64,000 nucleotides of DNA from Gonocerus acuteangulatus (taxonomy: Eukaryota > Arthropoda > Insecta > Hemiptera > Coreidae), in contig OX328131.1 of the NCBI GenBank assembly GCA_946811695.1, positions 10,628,332 through 10,692,331 on the forward strand, given 5' to 3'. Every line of letters begins with the position of its first letter. Position 1 is the stretch's first letter. The notes below the pieces were generated by a model, which worked only from the letters and a program-made list of their open reading frames with translations, did no database searches and was not told the origin of the DNA. Both the position numbers and the translations under genes were made by a program. This document shows, piece by piece, positions 1 to 11,174 of this stretch.

Positions 1-269
1 GAATTACAATCTATGGTTAGAAAAAAACAGGGCAGATATTGCAGAAATGATTCTTGGTACTATGGTACACTAGGGAGATAGTGTGGTCAGTAATTTGCTC
101 CGGTTGCATATTTTTTTCCTTTGCATAATTTGAACCGTTAATAGCTTTAGAAATGGGGAAAAACAATTTCTCCCTCACAACTACCGTTTCTTTTCCCGAT
201 AAAAAATCTTCGCATAGCCTATGAGAGCAAAGGAGAAATATTTTTGTGCCAAAAATTATTAAAATCCGA
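1..269. other. no recognisable gene
   Basis: AT-rich sequence with no coding signal, tandem structure or repeat edge that I can identify. It lies in intron 1 of the partial takeout-like gene C if that gene continues to the left. Confidence 0.4.
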
Positions 270-965
270 GGTAAATGTGAAGGAGCGCGGTCTCCACACC
301 GATTCTTTTGGAATGTTGCACTATAACGTATTTTGATGCACTAAACACGAATCCGTTAAAAAAAAAAGCTCGCTTTTCACTAGGAAAGAAGTTTTTATTC
401 ACTAAAGTTCACTGTTATGGAAGTTATAAAAGACGGGGTAACAGCGTATTTGTAAACACGCGCATGCGCAATAGTCCTTAATGACGAAGTGTAATTGAAA
501 TTTAGACTCACCTTGCGGTAGCTGACTTGGTCGTAAATTGTCGCTTTTGGGCATACGTGCTATGCGTTTCCGCTCGCTCAAGAAGATATCAAAACCCCTA
601 GCCAATCCAACTCGCTAAAATTAATAGAATTCTATTAATTTTAGCGAGTTGGATTGACTAGAGTTTTGATATCTTCTTAAAATTTAAAAAAAATAAATTA
701 AAGAATGGTTTATTATTTAAAAAAATATTTTTGAATAACTAACTGGAGATAAATTGATAAATAATTGATGGTAAATTTCAATTAGACATCCTTATTACGA
801 ACTTTTCCGCGCATGCGCATGTTGACAAACATAGTAGGTTACATTACCTTTCAGAACCCGCACAACAGTGAACTTTAGTGTTTCATAACTTCTTTCCTAT
901 TGAAAAGCGAGCTTTTTTTTTAACGGATTCGTGTTTAGTGCATCAAAATACGTTATAGTGCAAAT
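270..965 (-). mobile_element. Merlin-type DNA transposon, right end truncated
   Basis: The left terminus starts GGTAAATGTGAAGG and carries the conserved block TTTTGATGCACTAAACACG, which reappears inverted near 925-955. The same family occurs intact at 15878-16875 and 54244-54817, where 8-bp target duplications place it in Merlin. The right terminal repeat degenerates after about 965, so this copy is truncated. A minus-strand reading frame at 402-605 matches the internal sequence of the 15.9 kb copy, including a consensus 5' splice site (CAAG/GTGAGT) near 505-515. It is non-autonomous. Confidence 0.7.
583..678. repeat. near-perfect 48-bp-arm palindrome inside the Merlin copy
   Basis: Arms meet without spacer at the EcoRI-like centre GAATTC (628-633). 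Each arm contains TTTTAGCGAGTTGGATTGAC, a segment present once in the 16.5 kb Merlin copy and in the 54.4 kb copy. The palindrome is therefore a secondary inverted duplication within this element. Confidence 0.75.
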
Positions 966-984
966 CCCCCCCAAAAAACTAACG

Positions 985-1345
985 TTGAAAGTTATGTCAT
1001 AGTATTGGGCCAAGTTTTAAGTCCTTAATACCTTGTCTAGAACCTAATAATACTCTCTCACTTATTTGTGCATTTCCCAATTGGTGAGTTTTCTTTAAAT
1101 TATATATTATTTTATTGTCTATCATCCTGCAAAATTTCAAGTCTTTAGCTTTTCGGTAAGTGCCTAATAATTTTGGTGAGTGAGTGCTATTAATTCCGGT
1201 TTTCCATCGCCTATATCAAAGAAACGCTTCAATGCAGAATTATGAAACTTTCCAATTTTACTCACATCTATTAGTAAAACCAATTGTTCCACATCTATTA
1301 GTAGGAACCAATAGAATCTCGCTCAAAAAATTATCAAGGTAGTAT
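985..1345 (-). repeat. dispersed repeat, reverse copy of the 9.2 and 44.6 kb family
   Basis: On the minus strand this carries the same phrases as 9185-9400 and 44565-44760 (GATGTGAGTAAAATTGGAA, then TTTCATAATTCTGC, then a GATATAGGCGATGGAAAACC-like stretch). No coding potential was seen. The class is unknown. Confidence 0.55.
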
Positions 1346-1689
1346 TTTTTGATTTAATAAATGGGAGAAATAAAAAGTCCGTCACGCAGGAGCTGCATTA
1401 CTAAGCACTTTCCTCAGAATTTGGGTAGTGTAGACTGCTTTCCAGAACAATTTGCTTAAAATATCCTACATAAATAAAATAAAAACATGAATAGTTCTCC
1501 TTTAATTTTGTAATGAGTAACTGATAAATTATTAATTTCCTTCCAGAGTTATGTTTACTCATGGTACCTACTACACTACGTAATAAATCCAAAAAACCTC
1601 ATATTATCGTATTTCGATGTACCGGATACAGTCCCTCTAGCGCTCCTTGCGGCGCCTTTGTGGACCTATGAATGGCTGGGTTTTCTATT

Positions 1690-2265
1690 GAAATATATTA
1701 CAAAGTAAACCCCCCTTTCCGATTGACCGATTCAGCTCATTTTTATAACACTTCTTTCTCATGAGTTACCCACGACGTATACCGCGTTTCGTTACAATAC
1801 AGCAGAAATTACGACCAGTATGAGTATATTAGTAATTTGGGTCCGGAGTAAACCCCCCCCCCTCCTAATGAACCGATTTAGTTTATTTTTACATCACATA
1901 TTTACCTGTAGATTACCACTACGAATACCGAGTTTCGTCGAAATATACCAAAAATCACGGCTGGTAGTGGCGAATTGGTATTGTCGGTCCAGAGTAACCC
2001 CCCCCCCCCCCCTTATGAACCGATTTAGTTCATTTTTATATCTCACTTTTCTCTCTATATTACCACTACGAATACCAAGTTTCGTTGAAATATAACAAAT
2101 ATTACGGCTGAAATGGTCAAATTAGTGTTTTGGGTTCGGGGTAAACCACCCCTTCCGGTGGACCGATTTTGGTGGTTAACGAACTCGTTCAATCGTTTGC
2201 TAATTGAATGCTATATACCAAGTTTCGTGACGAAAAAACAAACACTCTGGCCGCTATCGTGTTAA
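1690..2265 (+). repeat. degenerate tandem repeat, about 150-bp unit, 3.5 copies
   Basis: Successive copies each contain a C-run followed by a GAACCGATTTAGTT-type phrase, a TTTCGTNGAAATATA phrase and an AATTNGTATTNTGGGTCCGG phrase. The short open frame here (1820-2095) comes from the repetition. The C-runs (up to 16 C) are likely length-variable. Confidence 0.7.
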
Positions 2266-2268
2266 CAG

Positions 2269-2271
<3 letters not shown>

Positions 2272-2326
<55 letters not shown>
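2272..2326. repeat. (TA)n microsatellite
   Basis: About 26 uninterrupted TA dinucleotides directly follow the 150-bp repeat and a GTTAACAGACACA phrase. This resembles the HINE layout but belongs to a different family. Confidence 0.9.
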
Positions 2327-2328
<2 letters not shown>

Positions 2329-2634
2329 TTTAACGGGGGTCATTTTCGGTGTCTACTGGGTAGGATCGATAAAGATTTGAAGAAATTTTTCCTTCGGAGG
2401 AAAGTGCTAATAAGCCATCACATGGAACACCTCATATATTAGGAGCACTTATAACACAACTTACTAGGGAAGGACTGAAGGATTGGACATGTTCACTACA
2501 AAGAGGTCCAATGTCCAACGAGGAATGAACATTGAATATCAACAGTATTACCTCTTAATGTTTTTGGCCCATTTCCGTCCCCCCACCACAGGGGGGGGGG
2601 GGGTATCCGCTTATCACGCAGAACGCCAGTAGTT

Positions 2635-2775
2635 TTAGATGGGAGGATTTATTTAATATTCTCATTGCGAGTTCGATTCCCACTAGGAGTAGTTGCTTTC
2701 TTTCGAGAAACTAACCTATTTTGGCTAGAAAATGGCTATAAACAATAAATAACCCGTCCAAAAATTATCTTTTAG
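2635..2775 (+). mobile_element. tRNA-derived SINE fragment, (AAAT)-tail family
   Basis: A B-box-like GCGAGTTCGATTCCCACTAG is followed by the family body (TGGCTAGAAAATGGCTATAAAC, ATAACCCGTCC). It lies head-to-head with the reverse copy at 2840-3015. Other family members are at 23145, 48680 and 49046. Confidence 0.65.
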
Positions 2776-2839
2776 ATAGGAGTGGGCGTTAGAATGTTAT
2801 TTTATTTAAATTGTTTAACGTCCATTATTATTAACTAAG

Positions 2840-3015
2840 AATTTTGGGACGGGTTATCCATAGGTTATCACCCTTTTCTACCCAGGATAGGGCTGACGCA
2901 TTTTCTTTTTTCTTAAGAAAAGCCACCACCACATAGTGGGAATCGAACCCACGACCTTTGGCACGGAGTGTTAAGTCCTCACGCCTTAACACTCACGGCT
3001 ACCGGGCCTCCTTAG
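2840..3015 (-). mobile_element. tRNA-derived SINE, minus strand
   Basis: Read on the minus strand it starts AGGAGGCCCGGTAGCCGTGA, has a pol III B-box-like GTGGGTTCGATTCCCAC and ends in GGATAACCCGTCC and a GGACGTTAAA tail. It ends about 40 bases downstream of the exon 1 splice donor of gene C, inside that intron. Moderately diverged. Confidence 0.75.
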
Positions 3016-3054
3016 AATGTTAATGTATGAATAATTAAAAAAGTAATAACTTAC

Positions 3055-3121
3055 GAATAGCAAGCTGAACCAGCGTAATCTGAGCGAAAATAAGAACAGT
3101 AATGCTGAGAAGTTCCTTCAT
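3055..3121 (-). CDS. takeout/JHBP-like gene C, exon 1 (signal peptide exon), partial gene
   Basis: The exon is 67 bases: ATG plus 21 codons plus one base, then a consensus donor (GTAAGT). It encodes a 22-residue hydrophobic leader starting MKELLSITVL and ending LVQLAI, typical of secreted takeout/JHBP proteins. The exon of gene A at 28931-28997 has the same length, the same phase and a similar end (LVQLAL), which is the basis for the call. The remaining exons are expected left of the window. TATA (3151-3156) and initiator (around 3125) elements sit just upstream. Seen: ORF, donor, promoter-like elements. Inferred: family membership through its paralogue. Confidence 0.75.
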
Positions 3122-3156
3122 GACTGCGTGTTTGTCATTCTTGCGTGACATTTATA
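3122..3156 (-). promoter_or_regulatory. gene C core promoter (TATA plus initiator)
   Basis: On the minus strand TATAAA (3156-3151) is followed 31 bases later by CAGTC with the predicted +1 A at 3125, normal TATA-to-start spacing. The initiation codon (3121) is then only 4 bases from the predicted start site, so either the leader is extremely short or transcription starts upstream. Confidence 0.5.
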
Positions 3157-3417
3157 GCCAGAACTCTCTCGTGTGCTTAATGTCTACTAAATACAGGGAG
3201 TTCCTCAGCGTATATTCAAGGCCCATCCTTACTTTGCACAAAACCAAATTATAAACCCAATTCGTCTTAATTAAGGATCGACGTCATTACCGGTAATATT
3301 CTTTAAGTTATTTTTAATAAATGGAAAATGTTGGAATAGATAGAGGAGATGACTTCTTTATTGATTAAAAAAAAATGTAAATAAATTAGTATTAACTCTT
3401 TCCTCCTTATTTTATAG

Positions 3418-3456
3418 CCCTGATGAAGGCTTGAATTTCAAGCCAAAACATCGGAA
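3418..3456 (+). ncRNA. degenerate hammerhead-like motif
   Basis: CTGATGA is followed by a 7-bp hairpin (GGCTTGA / TCAAGCC) and then AAAAC, where GAAAC is expected. The CC before CTGATGA can pair with the GG after AAAACATC. It resembles the better-preserved motifs elsewhere in the window, but the conserved G12 is lost, so it is probably inactive. Confidence 0.35.
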
Positions 3457-3553
3457 AAAAATGAAACACATTTTTTTAATATAAAATGTAATTTTATTAA
3501 GATACCAAGACCGAACCGTGACAAATTCTACTTTCGTATCACCAACGGCCAAC

Positions 3554-4039
3554 CAGAGATGGGCATAATTTTATTTATAAATAAAAATTCGAATTTATTC
3601 GTATTTCATATATTTGTGAATACAAATATAAATAAATTCGTATTCATAAGTGTGAATACGAATTTATTTTTATTCACATATGTTAAATATAAAAATACAA
3701 ATAAAATTTTATTCGCAAATTTTTCTGCGAATAAAAATAAATTCACGGAAAAAATTGTAAATAATCACAAAAAATGTGAATATTTACAAAAAATCAAGTG
3801 ATTAAAAAAATCACATTAAAATATACGAATAAAAATTTATTCACATTATAATTTGTGAATAAAAATCGCAAATAAATTCGTATTAAGATGATATTACGAA
3901 AGTTATTGAAGGTGATTTTTTTTTTTTTTAAGCCGTTTAACGTCTAGGTTATTAGCGCCTAGATTTTTTGTGTACACCGAGTCCGCCGTGGGACCACCAG
4001 CCATGCTGCAGGGAAACAGTTTGTCATCTGTACCTCCAT

Positions 4040-4085
<46 letters not shown>

Positions 4086-4475
4086 CCTTCAATAACTTTC
4101 GTAATATCATCTTAATACGAATAAATTCATAATTTATTTGCGAATTTTATTGTAAATAAATTTTTATTCACAAATTATAATGTGAATAAATTTTTATTCG
4201 TATATTTTAATGTGATTTTTTTTGTAATCACTTGATTTTTTGTAAATATTCACATTGTTTGTGATTATTTACAATTTTTTCCGTGAATTTATTTTTATTC
4301 GCAGAAAAATTTGCGAATAAAATTGTATTTGTATTTTTATATTTAATTTGTGTGAATAAAAATAAATTCGTATTCGCACTTATGAATACGAATTTATTTA
4401 TATTCGTATTCACAAATATATGAAGTACGAATAAATTCGTATTTTTATTTATAAATAAAATTATGCCCATCTCTG
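3554..4475. mobile_element. hAT-type foldback element with 8-bp TSD
   Basis: Termini CAGAGATGGGCATAATT are inverted at both ends and flanked by the exact 8-bp duplication CGGCCAAC (3546-3553 and 4476-4483), as in hAT elements. Arms of about 365-390 bases (3554-3917, 4083-4475) are inverted copies made of variants of GAATAAATTTATTCG. The loop holds a poly(T)/poly(A)-bounded insert. Short reading frames in the arms are mirror images and not genes. Confidence 0.8.
3918..4082. repeat. homopolymer-bounded insert in the foldback loop
   Basis: A T-run (from 3918) and a 43-base A-run (4040-4082) enclose about 110 bases that include CTAGGTTATTAGCGCC, close to the shared SINE tail at 5695, 7650, 17230 and 31795. 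Probably a SINE remnant. Confidence 0.5.
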
Positions 4476-4807
4476 CGGCCAACGAACTCCTCTGAAAGTC
4501 TAAGCAGTCCGTATCTTTTGTTCATTTCTTGTTTTTCCAGTCTCGTGTGAGGGTTCCATGTCAGTCGGCTGTGAAGAGATATCGAACCTCGTTGGATTCT
4601 GTTAGTGGAGTGTTCTTGAGTTTATTATTTCACACAAGGGCATGCTCTCCAGTAGCTTTTCTGGGTTGATTTTTATTCTCCACTTTTCAGTAAGGGAACA
4701 TAAAATATAATTTCATAAAAACACAAATATTGATATATTTAAAAAATGTACGGTGACTAGCCGCAGTTACAAGGAAATAATAAACTCCAATAAAATATTT
4801 TATTTAT

Positions 4808-4959
4808 TTAAAATAAGTTTATCTCATCCATTGGTATATTGGAAAATATTCTATTAACCAGCTGTTTGTATGCTTCAGATATAGCATCTTCGAATAGTGG
4901 TTTCAGCTCCGTCCAGGCGATTTCCCAGTTGTCATTCAGCAACTTGTTCATCATATCTC
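4808..4959 (-). CDS. gene A exon 6 (C-terminal exon, stop TAA)
   Basis: The acceptor TTTTTACAG precedes GAGATATG. It encodes the C-terminal 49 residues plus one shared codon, ending EINLF then TAA at 4808-4810. 41 of 50 residues match exon 6 of gene B. An AATAAA overlaps the stop codon (4803-4808 on the complement); whether it is used for polyadenylation is unknown. Confidence 0.92.
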
Positions 4960-7682
4960 CTGTAAAAATTCATAATTATTAGTAAACTCATTCGACTCGC
5001 AGGAACTGCGCCATCTTATCGCGTTACCATTCTTATCTCTAGTGTCTTTAGGAAAAATAAGAGAAGAAACAGACAATGTTTTGTCTACATCTTCGTAAAA
5101 ATTGTTAACACATGTAAAATGATATCGCAAAGAAAAGAATGATCTTAGGCATCAAAAATAGGAAGCTGACAGCAGCCTAAACAGAAATTCTTCTTCTTCT
5201 TATGTAGCTCTACAGCCCGGGGTGGGCCTTGGCTTCCTTGACAATGAGACTCCAAGTAGCTCTATCAGTTGCTTTGTCTCTCCATCCTGTCACACCTAGC
5301 CTACTCAGGTCCTCCTCTACTTCATCCAACCATCTTCTTCGTGGTCGGCCGATCCTCCTCTTTCTTCCAATCACCTTACCATGCAACATTTTGCTCGGCA
5401 TTCTGTCTTGTGGCATTCTTTCAACATGTCCCAGCCATTCAATACGTCGGGCTTTAATGAAACATATTACGTTTTCGCTTTCATACAGTTTGTAAAGCTC
5501 ATCGTTCTTTCTGAGCCTCCATGAGTGAGAGATGGTATCAAAAATTGGACCATAAATCCTTCTTAATATCTTACGTTCTAATGAGCCCAATTTATTTTCC
5601 GCTATTGATGAAAGCGTCCATGTTTCGGCTCCATATGTCAAAATTGGTCTAATTAATTTTTTTTTTATTTTTTTTTTTTTTTTTTTTTTTACGGCGCATC
5701 AACAAATCGTAGCTATTAGCGCCGACATCCAGGGTGCAACCAGGAATTTTCTCAGCGAGCCCTGAGATGAGAAAATTTCTGGTGCCGGTGGGGATCGAAC
5801 CCGCCATCTCCTGCTTATGAATCCAGCGCGCTAGCCACAAGACCACGGGAGACCCCTCTAATTAATGTTTTATAAAGTCGAGCCTTTGAGCCTCTTGATA
5901 AATACGGGGTCTTAAAAAGTTTTATATTAGCATAATATGCACGATTTGCTGCCATTATTCTTCTGTTAACTTCTTCCATTATTTTATTCTGAAAATTCAA
6001 TTCGGAACCTAAATAAATAAAGCTTTCGACTTGTTCAAATTTGTATTCCTCCACCTTAAATTCCGAGGAGTTACATCGTGTTTTATTAGTCGTCATATAT
6101 TTAGTTTTTCCTTCATTGATTCTCAGCCCCATTTTTTTTTTACTCTTATCATTGAGAACACCAACATTTCTTTAAGTGCTGGGACACTGCGAGCTATCAG
6201 ACATACATCATCCGCATATGCACACACCTGGTTTCTTGAGTAGAGAATATTTCCAGTGAGGTTAATCTTCTGAACTACCTTATGCAGCGCGAGATTGAAC
6301 TGAGTTGCAGACAGCGCATCGCCTTGTCTTACACCAACAGAAATAGGAAACCTCTTACTTGCTTTCCCACCGACTAGAACCTTTCCAACATTGTTGGTCA
6401 TGGTCATACTAATTAGTCTGATGAGCTTTTGTGGAATCTGAAATTCTTGCAGAGCATCAAGCAGCTTCGATCGGTCTACACTATCAAATGCTTGACGGTA
6501 ATCAATAAAAAGAATATGTAAATCGATTTTAAATTCCCAACACTTTTCAAACAGTTGCCGTATCACAAAGATCTGGTCTGTTGTTCCCTTTCCCCGACGA
6601 AAACCGCATTGATAGTCTTTCAAGATGACTTCAGCAGAAGCATTGAGCCTTTTCAAAATCACATTCGAGAGGACCTTGTAAGCCACACTTAGCAAAGAAA
6701 TACCACGATAGTTCCCGCAGTGAAGTTTGTCCCCCTTTTTTTGTATCGGACATATTAAACTAGTGCCCCAGTCTCTCGGTATCTGTTCTTCACACCAGAT
6801 ATCAAGTATTAGGGTATACAGTTGATTCATTATGATTTCTCCACTATGTCTAAAGAACTCTGCCACTAGAAGATCCTCACCCGCAGCTTTATTATTTTTC
6901 AACTTTTCTATTGCTTCGACAACATCTTCCATGTCAGGGGCTCTATATCTTCTGTCTCACTTACATTTGGTCCTGGAACATCCTTGCTGCCGTTCGAATT
7001 CTCGACGCTCAACATTTCACTGAAATGTTCTGCCCATCGATCTGAAACCAGTGTTTTGTCCTCAATTATTTTTCCACTTTTATCCCTACAGGTATCAGAG
7101 ATAGATCTGAAGCCTTGGCTGATGTATTTTACGGCACCATAAAGCTTCCTGGTTTCGTTGTTTGTCCTTAGTTCCTCAATCTGCTCCAGCTGCTTCTTAG
7201 GAAACGCTTTCTTTTTAGATCTTATAATTTTCTTAGCCCTTCGGCGGCTATCTCGGTATTCATTAGTGCTTTGCCTGGTCACACGCTGCAACATAATCAA
7301 TCTGTGCTCATTTCTTATCTTTAATGCTTCCAGACATTCATCATCGAACCATTCTTCTCCTCTCTCTCGCATTTTCTCACCCACAACTTCATCTGCTGTC
7401 TCCATCATTACTTTTTTACAATCATAGAGCAATCTCATTAAGAGAAAGGGGTGGAAAACTTATGAGGTTGAGCAGAATGAAGGAAGTGGTTTTGGCAAGA
7501 ATACGAATTGGCGCCAACGGCCATAGCTACGTTGAATACACCGGTTCCCGTAGATCACCGAAGTTAAGCAACGTCGGGGGTGGCCAGTACCTGAATGGGT
7601 GACCGACCACGTGCTGTTGACATTATAAAAGGGTGGGAACCTATAGATAGCCCGACGCTAATGACCAAGTTGTAGACACGCC

Positions 7683-7722
<40 letters not shown>

Positions 7723-8256
7723 GAATTGGCCATACGACAATAACGCACACTTTCCATCTAAAAGGGCTTTACCCTCCCAACTTTAAAATATCCCATGAGG
7801 GAATAACTGTTCAACATTTCTTAACAACCAGTCAAGGACACACAATAACATTTCAGGCAGCTTGGCAGAAATATTCGTGGATGAAGAAAGGGCTGTACAA
7901 AGAATACTAAAATTATTAAAGACATGGGGCTAAAATATATATTACACCATAAAACTACAACTGCCTCACAAGGGTAAAGGCAGTATTAACTAAACAAGAA
8001 AAAAAAAACTAACAAGAAACCAAATCATTAATACAGAGCACTTTAACCACATACACGCGGTATGACATTTCTAAAACAGCTGATTCTAGAGAAGTGGTTT
8101 GTACAGACAAATTGGGAGCGAGGGTAATTATTAACACCAATTACTTTCCCGGAAATTACAACAGCTCTTGTCCGAATGTAATTTATGCAAAAATTAGTAC
8201 TGTTATACAATAGTAGAAATTAGAGCAGAAAACATGTTCGGATGTATAATCCAAAA

Positions 8257-8331
<75 letters not shown>

Positions 8332-8871
8332 CGCACGGTTGTGCGACAGGGCAAGTTCGTGCCTACACACGCAGTGTGTATATTAACCCCTTAACGGGCA
8401 AGGGCCGCTTGAGCGGCCACTGCTCGCTGAAATTAAAAAATGACGCGGGTGAGGCGGAATTGGTTGCAATGCTTCCTGTTAGATGCCGGGGTATACCAAA
8501 AAATAGTATTTGGAGGTCTTGGGCCCGACGAGCCGAGATATGACGAATTTGACCGCTATAGCGGTCCTTGCCCATTCCCGCACTCGTCTTGTGTCAGTGT
8601 TGGCCGTACATTATTGGCTCTCTGGATCACTCATCTTATCCGGAAATCGTTTCAAAGTATGTAATAATTCTTTTATACATTATAGATTAGGAATTAATTG
8701 ATTTTAATTGAAATGAGTATATCGCTTACACGTTATTCCTTGTTTCGTCTCATAAGTACCTTACTCTCGTGAGACTGGAAGGAAAAAATACTTTTTTTGG
8801 CATTCCTAATGAAATGTTTTTCTCAATTCTGTTTCAAATGATATTGTGGGCCAACATTATACTATTATTAT

Positions 8872-8907
<36 letters not shown>

Positions 8908-11024
8908 CCTGCCAATCTTAGGGTAACGCCATCAAATGAACCATTTTCATTTTCGGGATCTTTGCGACTTGGAATCGGCTTTAGGACGTATCGCGGGAAT
9001 TGCATATCGGGGATTCTCGATGCCTGGAATGGGCAAGGGCCGCTCAAGCGGCCAACCCCGTATTTATGGATACAATTTTTTTTTTTTAAAACCTGGGTTC
9101 ATATTTAGTAAATGGATGGCCCCCAGACTCCCAAATATAAATTAAAAAAAATTCCAAGATAGCTAGCGAAATGTGCCCGTTAAACGAAGTATTAGAGCCG
9201 ATTTTTACCCTCTCATAACTTCAAACCAGTTAAAGATAAACTCATGAAATTTTACACAGGTATAATACTACATAATAGATTTGAGTAAAATTGTAATGTT
9301 TCATAATTCTACATTGAATAGTTTCTGAGATATAGCCGATGGAGAACCAGAATTTTTAGGACTCACTCACTCAGGCACTTCCAAAAAAGCTAGAGACTTG
9401 AAATTTTGCAAGATGATAGACATTAAAGTGTTATTAAAGGCAAAAAACGAAAAATCCTGAAAAGTTGTGTTTGAATCCGCTTCCAGGAGGGGGGTGGGAT
9501 GCCCGTTTTTTACTCCGTTATTCCTTTCAAAGCCCATTATGTAGGTTATCAAATGAAACGTCTCGATATGAAGAAACTATATTTGATGTTTTAAGAATCA
9601 TTTATATGCGAAGGTAGAAGAATATTGGGAGGCATTTTAAGATAAGAACTGTCCATTTTTAGGACTCGGACAGTAGGTCCATAGCCGAAGAGCACCCCGT
9701 ACTGCTTACAAGCAACTTCCTCTCCGAGTCTCTGGTATCTCTGGGTATTGGAGGAAAAAAGCATTATTTTTTGTTTTCGATTATATTTACCTCATTGGGG
9801 CTTCTTGGGTTTCTGATTTTAAATCTGCTGTTATTTTTGGTGGTAAAAATGTATAATGCTAGTTTACTTCAAACGTAAGCATATTTTTGAATTTATTTGA
9901 CGAAATATTAATTATTATTCAACGATTGTATTTTTTCTTTAATCTACTCTATAAAACAAATGAATTAGTGAACGAATCATATCGCTATCATTTTCTAAGC
10001 TCGATATAAAAAATAATGCATTTTCAAGCTATTTTATTTTATTTCTCAGCTCCTAAGGCGTATTGGACGGAACGTTCGACTATTTTTCGATGTAGAATCA
10101 CCAGAAAAAAAATGGACCCAATCGGTGACCCCATCGCTGTATACTCCCCTTGTTAGAATATTTGAAGTGTACTTTGGAAGGGTGCTTTCACCCCTTGAAC
10201 GTGCGATTGGGACGATATAAAAAAGTCCGACTCGCAGGAACTGCATCATCTTAGCGCGGTTCCGTTCTTATCTCTAGACTCATTTAAAATGATTAAAATA
10301 GAAGCTGTTATTATTTTGGGTCCACATTTCTAGAAAGCATGAAGATTAGATAGTTAGCTATCGAGGTGATAAGTAAAGATGGAATGGTTGGGATTCGGCT
10401 AAAGAATATATGGTGTAATATATCTTGACCCAGATTCTATATGATTGACATCGTCTAATCAAGACTTTCACCAGAACCTTTTTTATAGAGTATTTAGTAC
10501 GCTTTCTAATGGTATTCTTCCGTTTACCAAGATTCTCAACCTTTTTCGAGATATTAAGGAAAGTATACAAAGTTACCAAAACTTTTTATGTCTGTTAATA
10601 AAATATTTTATTCTAACCCTTCCTTAACTCCAAACGTAACACAAATTAAAACATATTAGTTTTTATGAAAGTAGAACATGCAGAAAATGTTTCAACTGAA
10701 TCCCATGATTCTAAGTACCCAAACCAAAAACCGTATTCAAAAACTATTTTTCCAATTTTCTCGAAAACGGTTAAAGCTATCGCCTTGAAAATGGTTTCAT
10801 TCGTTTTCCTAGCCCAAGAAGCCTATAAAACGAGTACTTACAAGCTTATGAACTCAAAAACATAAGCGTTACGATTTTTTTTGCGCGAATTTCGCCCCAA
10901 ACGCCATCTTCCAGTGGGGGGATTCTGCTGGTTAACGAACTTGACCTTTTAAATTGGACGACGGATTTTCGTACCAAATTTCATCACAATCGGAACATTA
11001 GGGAAGCCAGAAATGAGCGAACAG

Positions 11025-11097
<73 letters not shown>

Positions 11098-11114
11098 TAT
11101 ACATATATATATAA

Positions 11115-11174
<60 letters not shown>

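Noticed and set aside
3559..4482. Pair of similar 80-84-residue genes
   Set aside because: They are the two arms of the hAT foldback read in opposite directions.
5229..5495. Plus-strand ORFs over the RTE-like relic
   Set aside because: Antisense shadows of the LINE frame ([13 protein letters not shown] region).
7513..7622. Functional 5S rRNA gene
   Set aside because: The 5S part is mutated, runs into a non-5S tail with poly(A) and has target duplications: a SINE.
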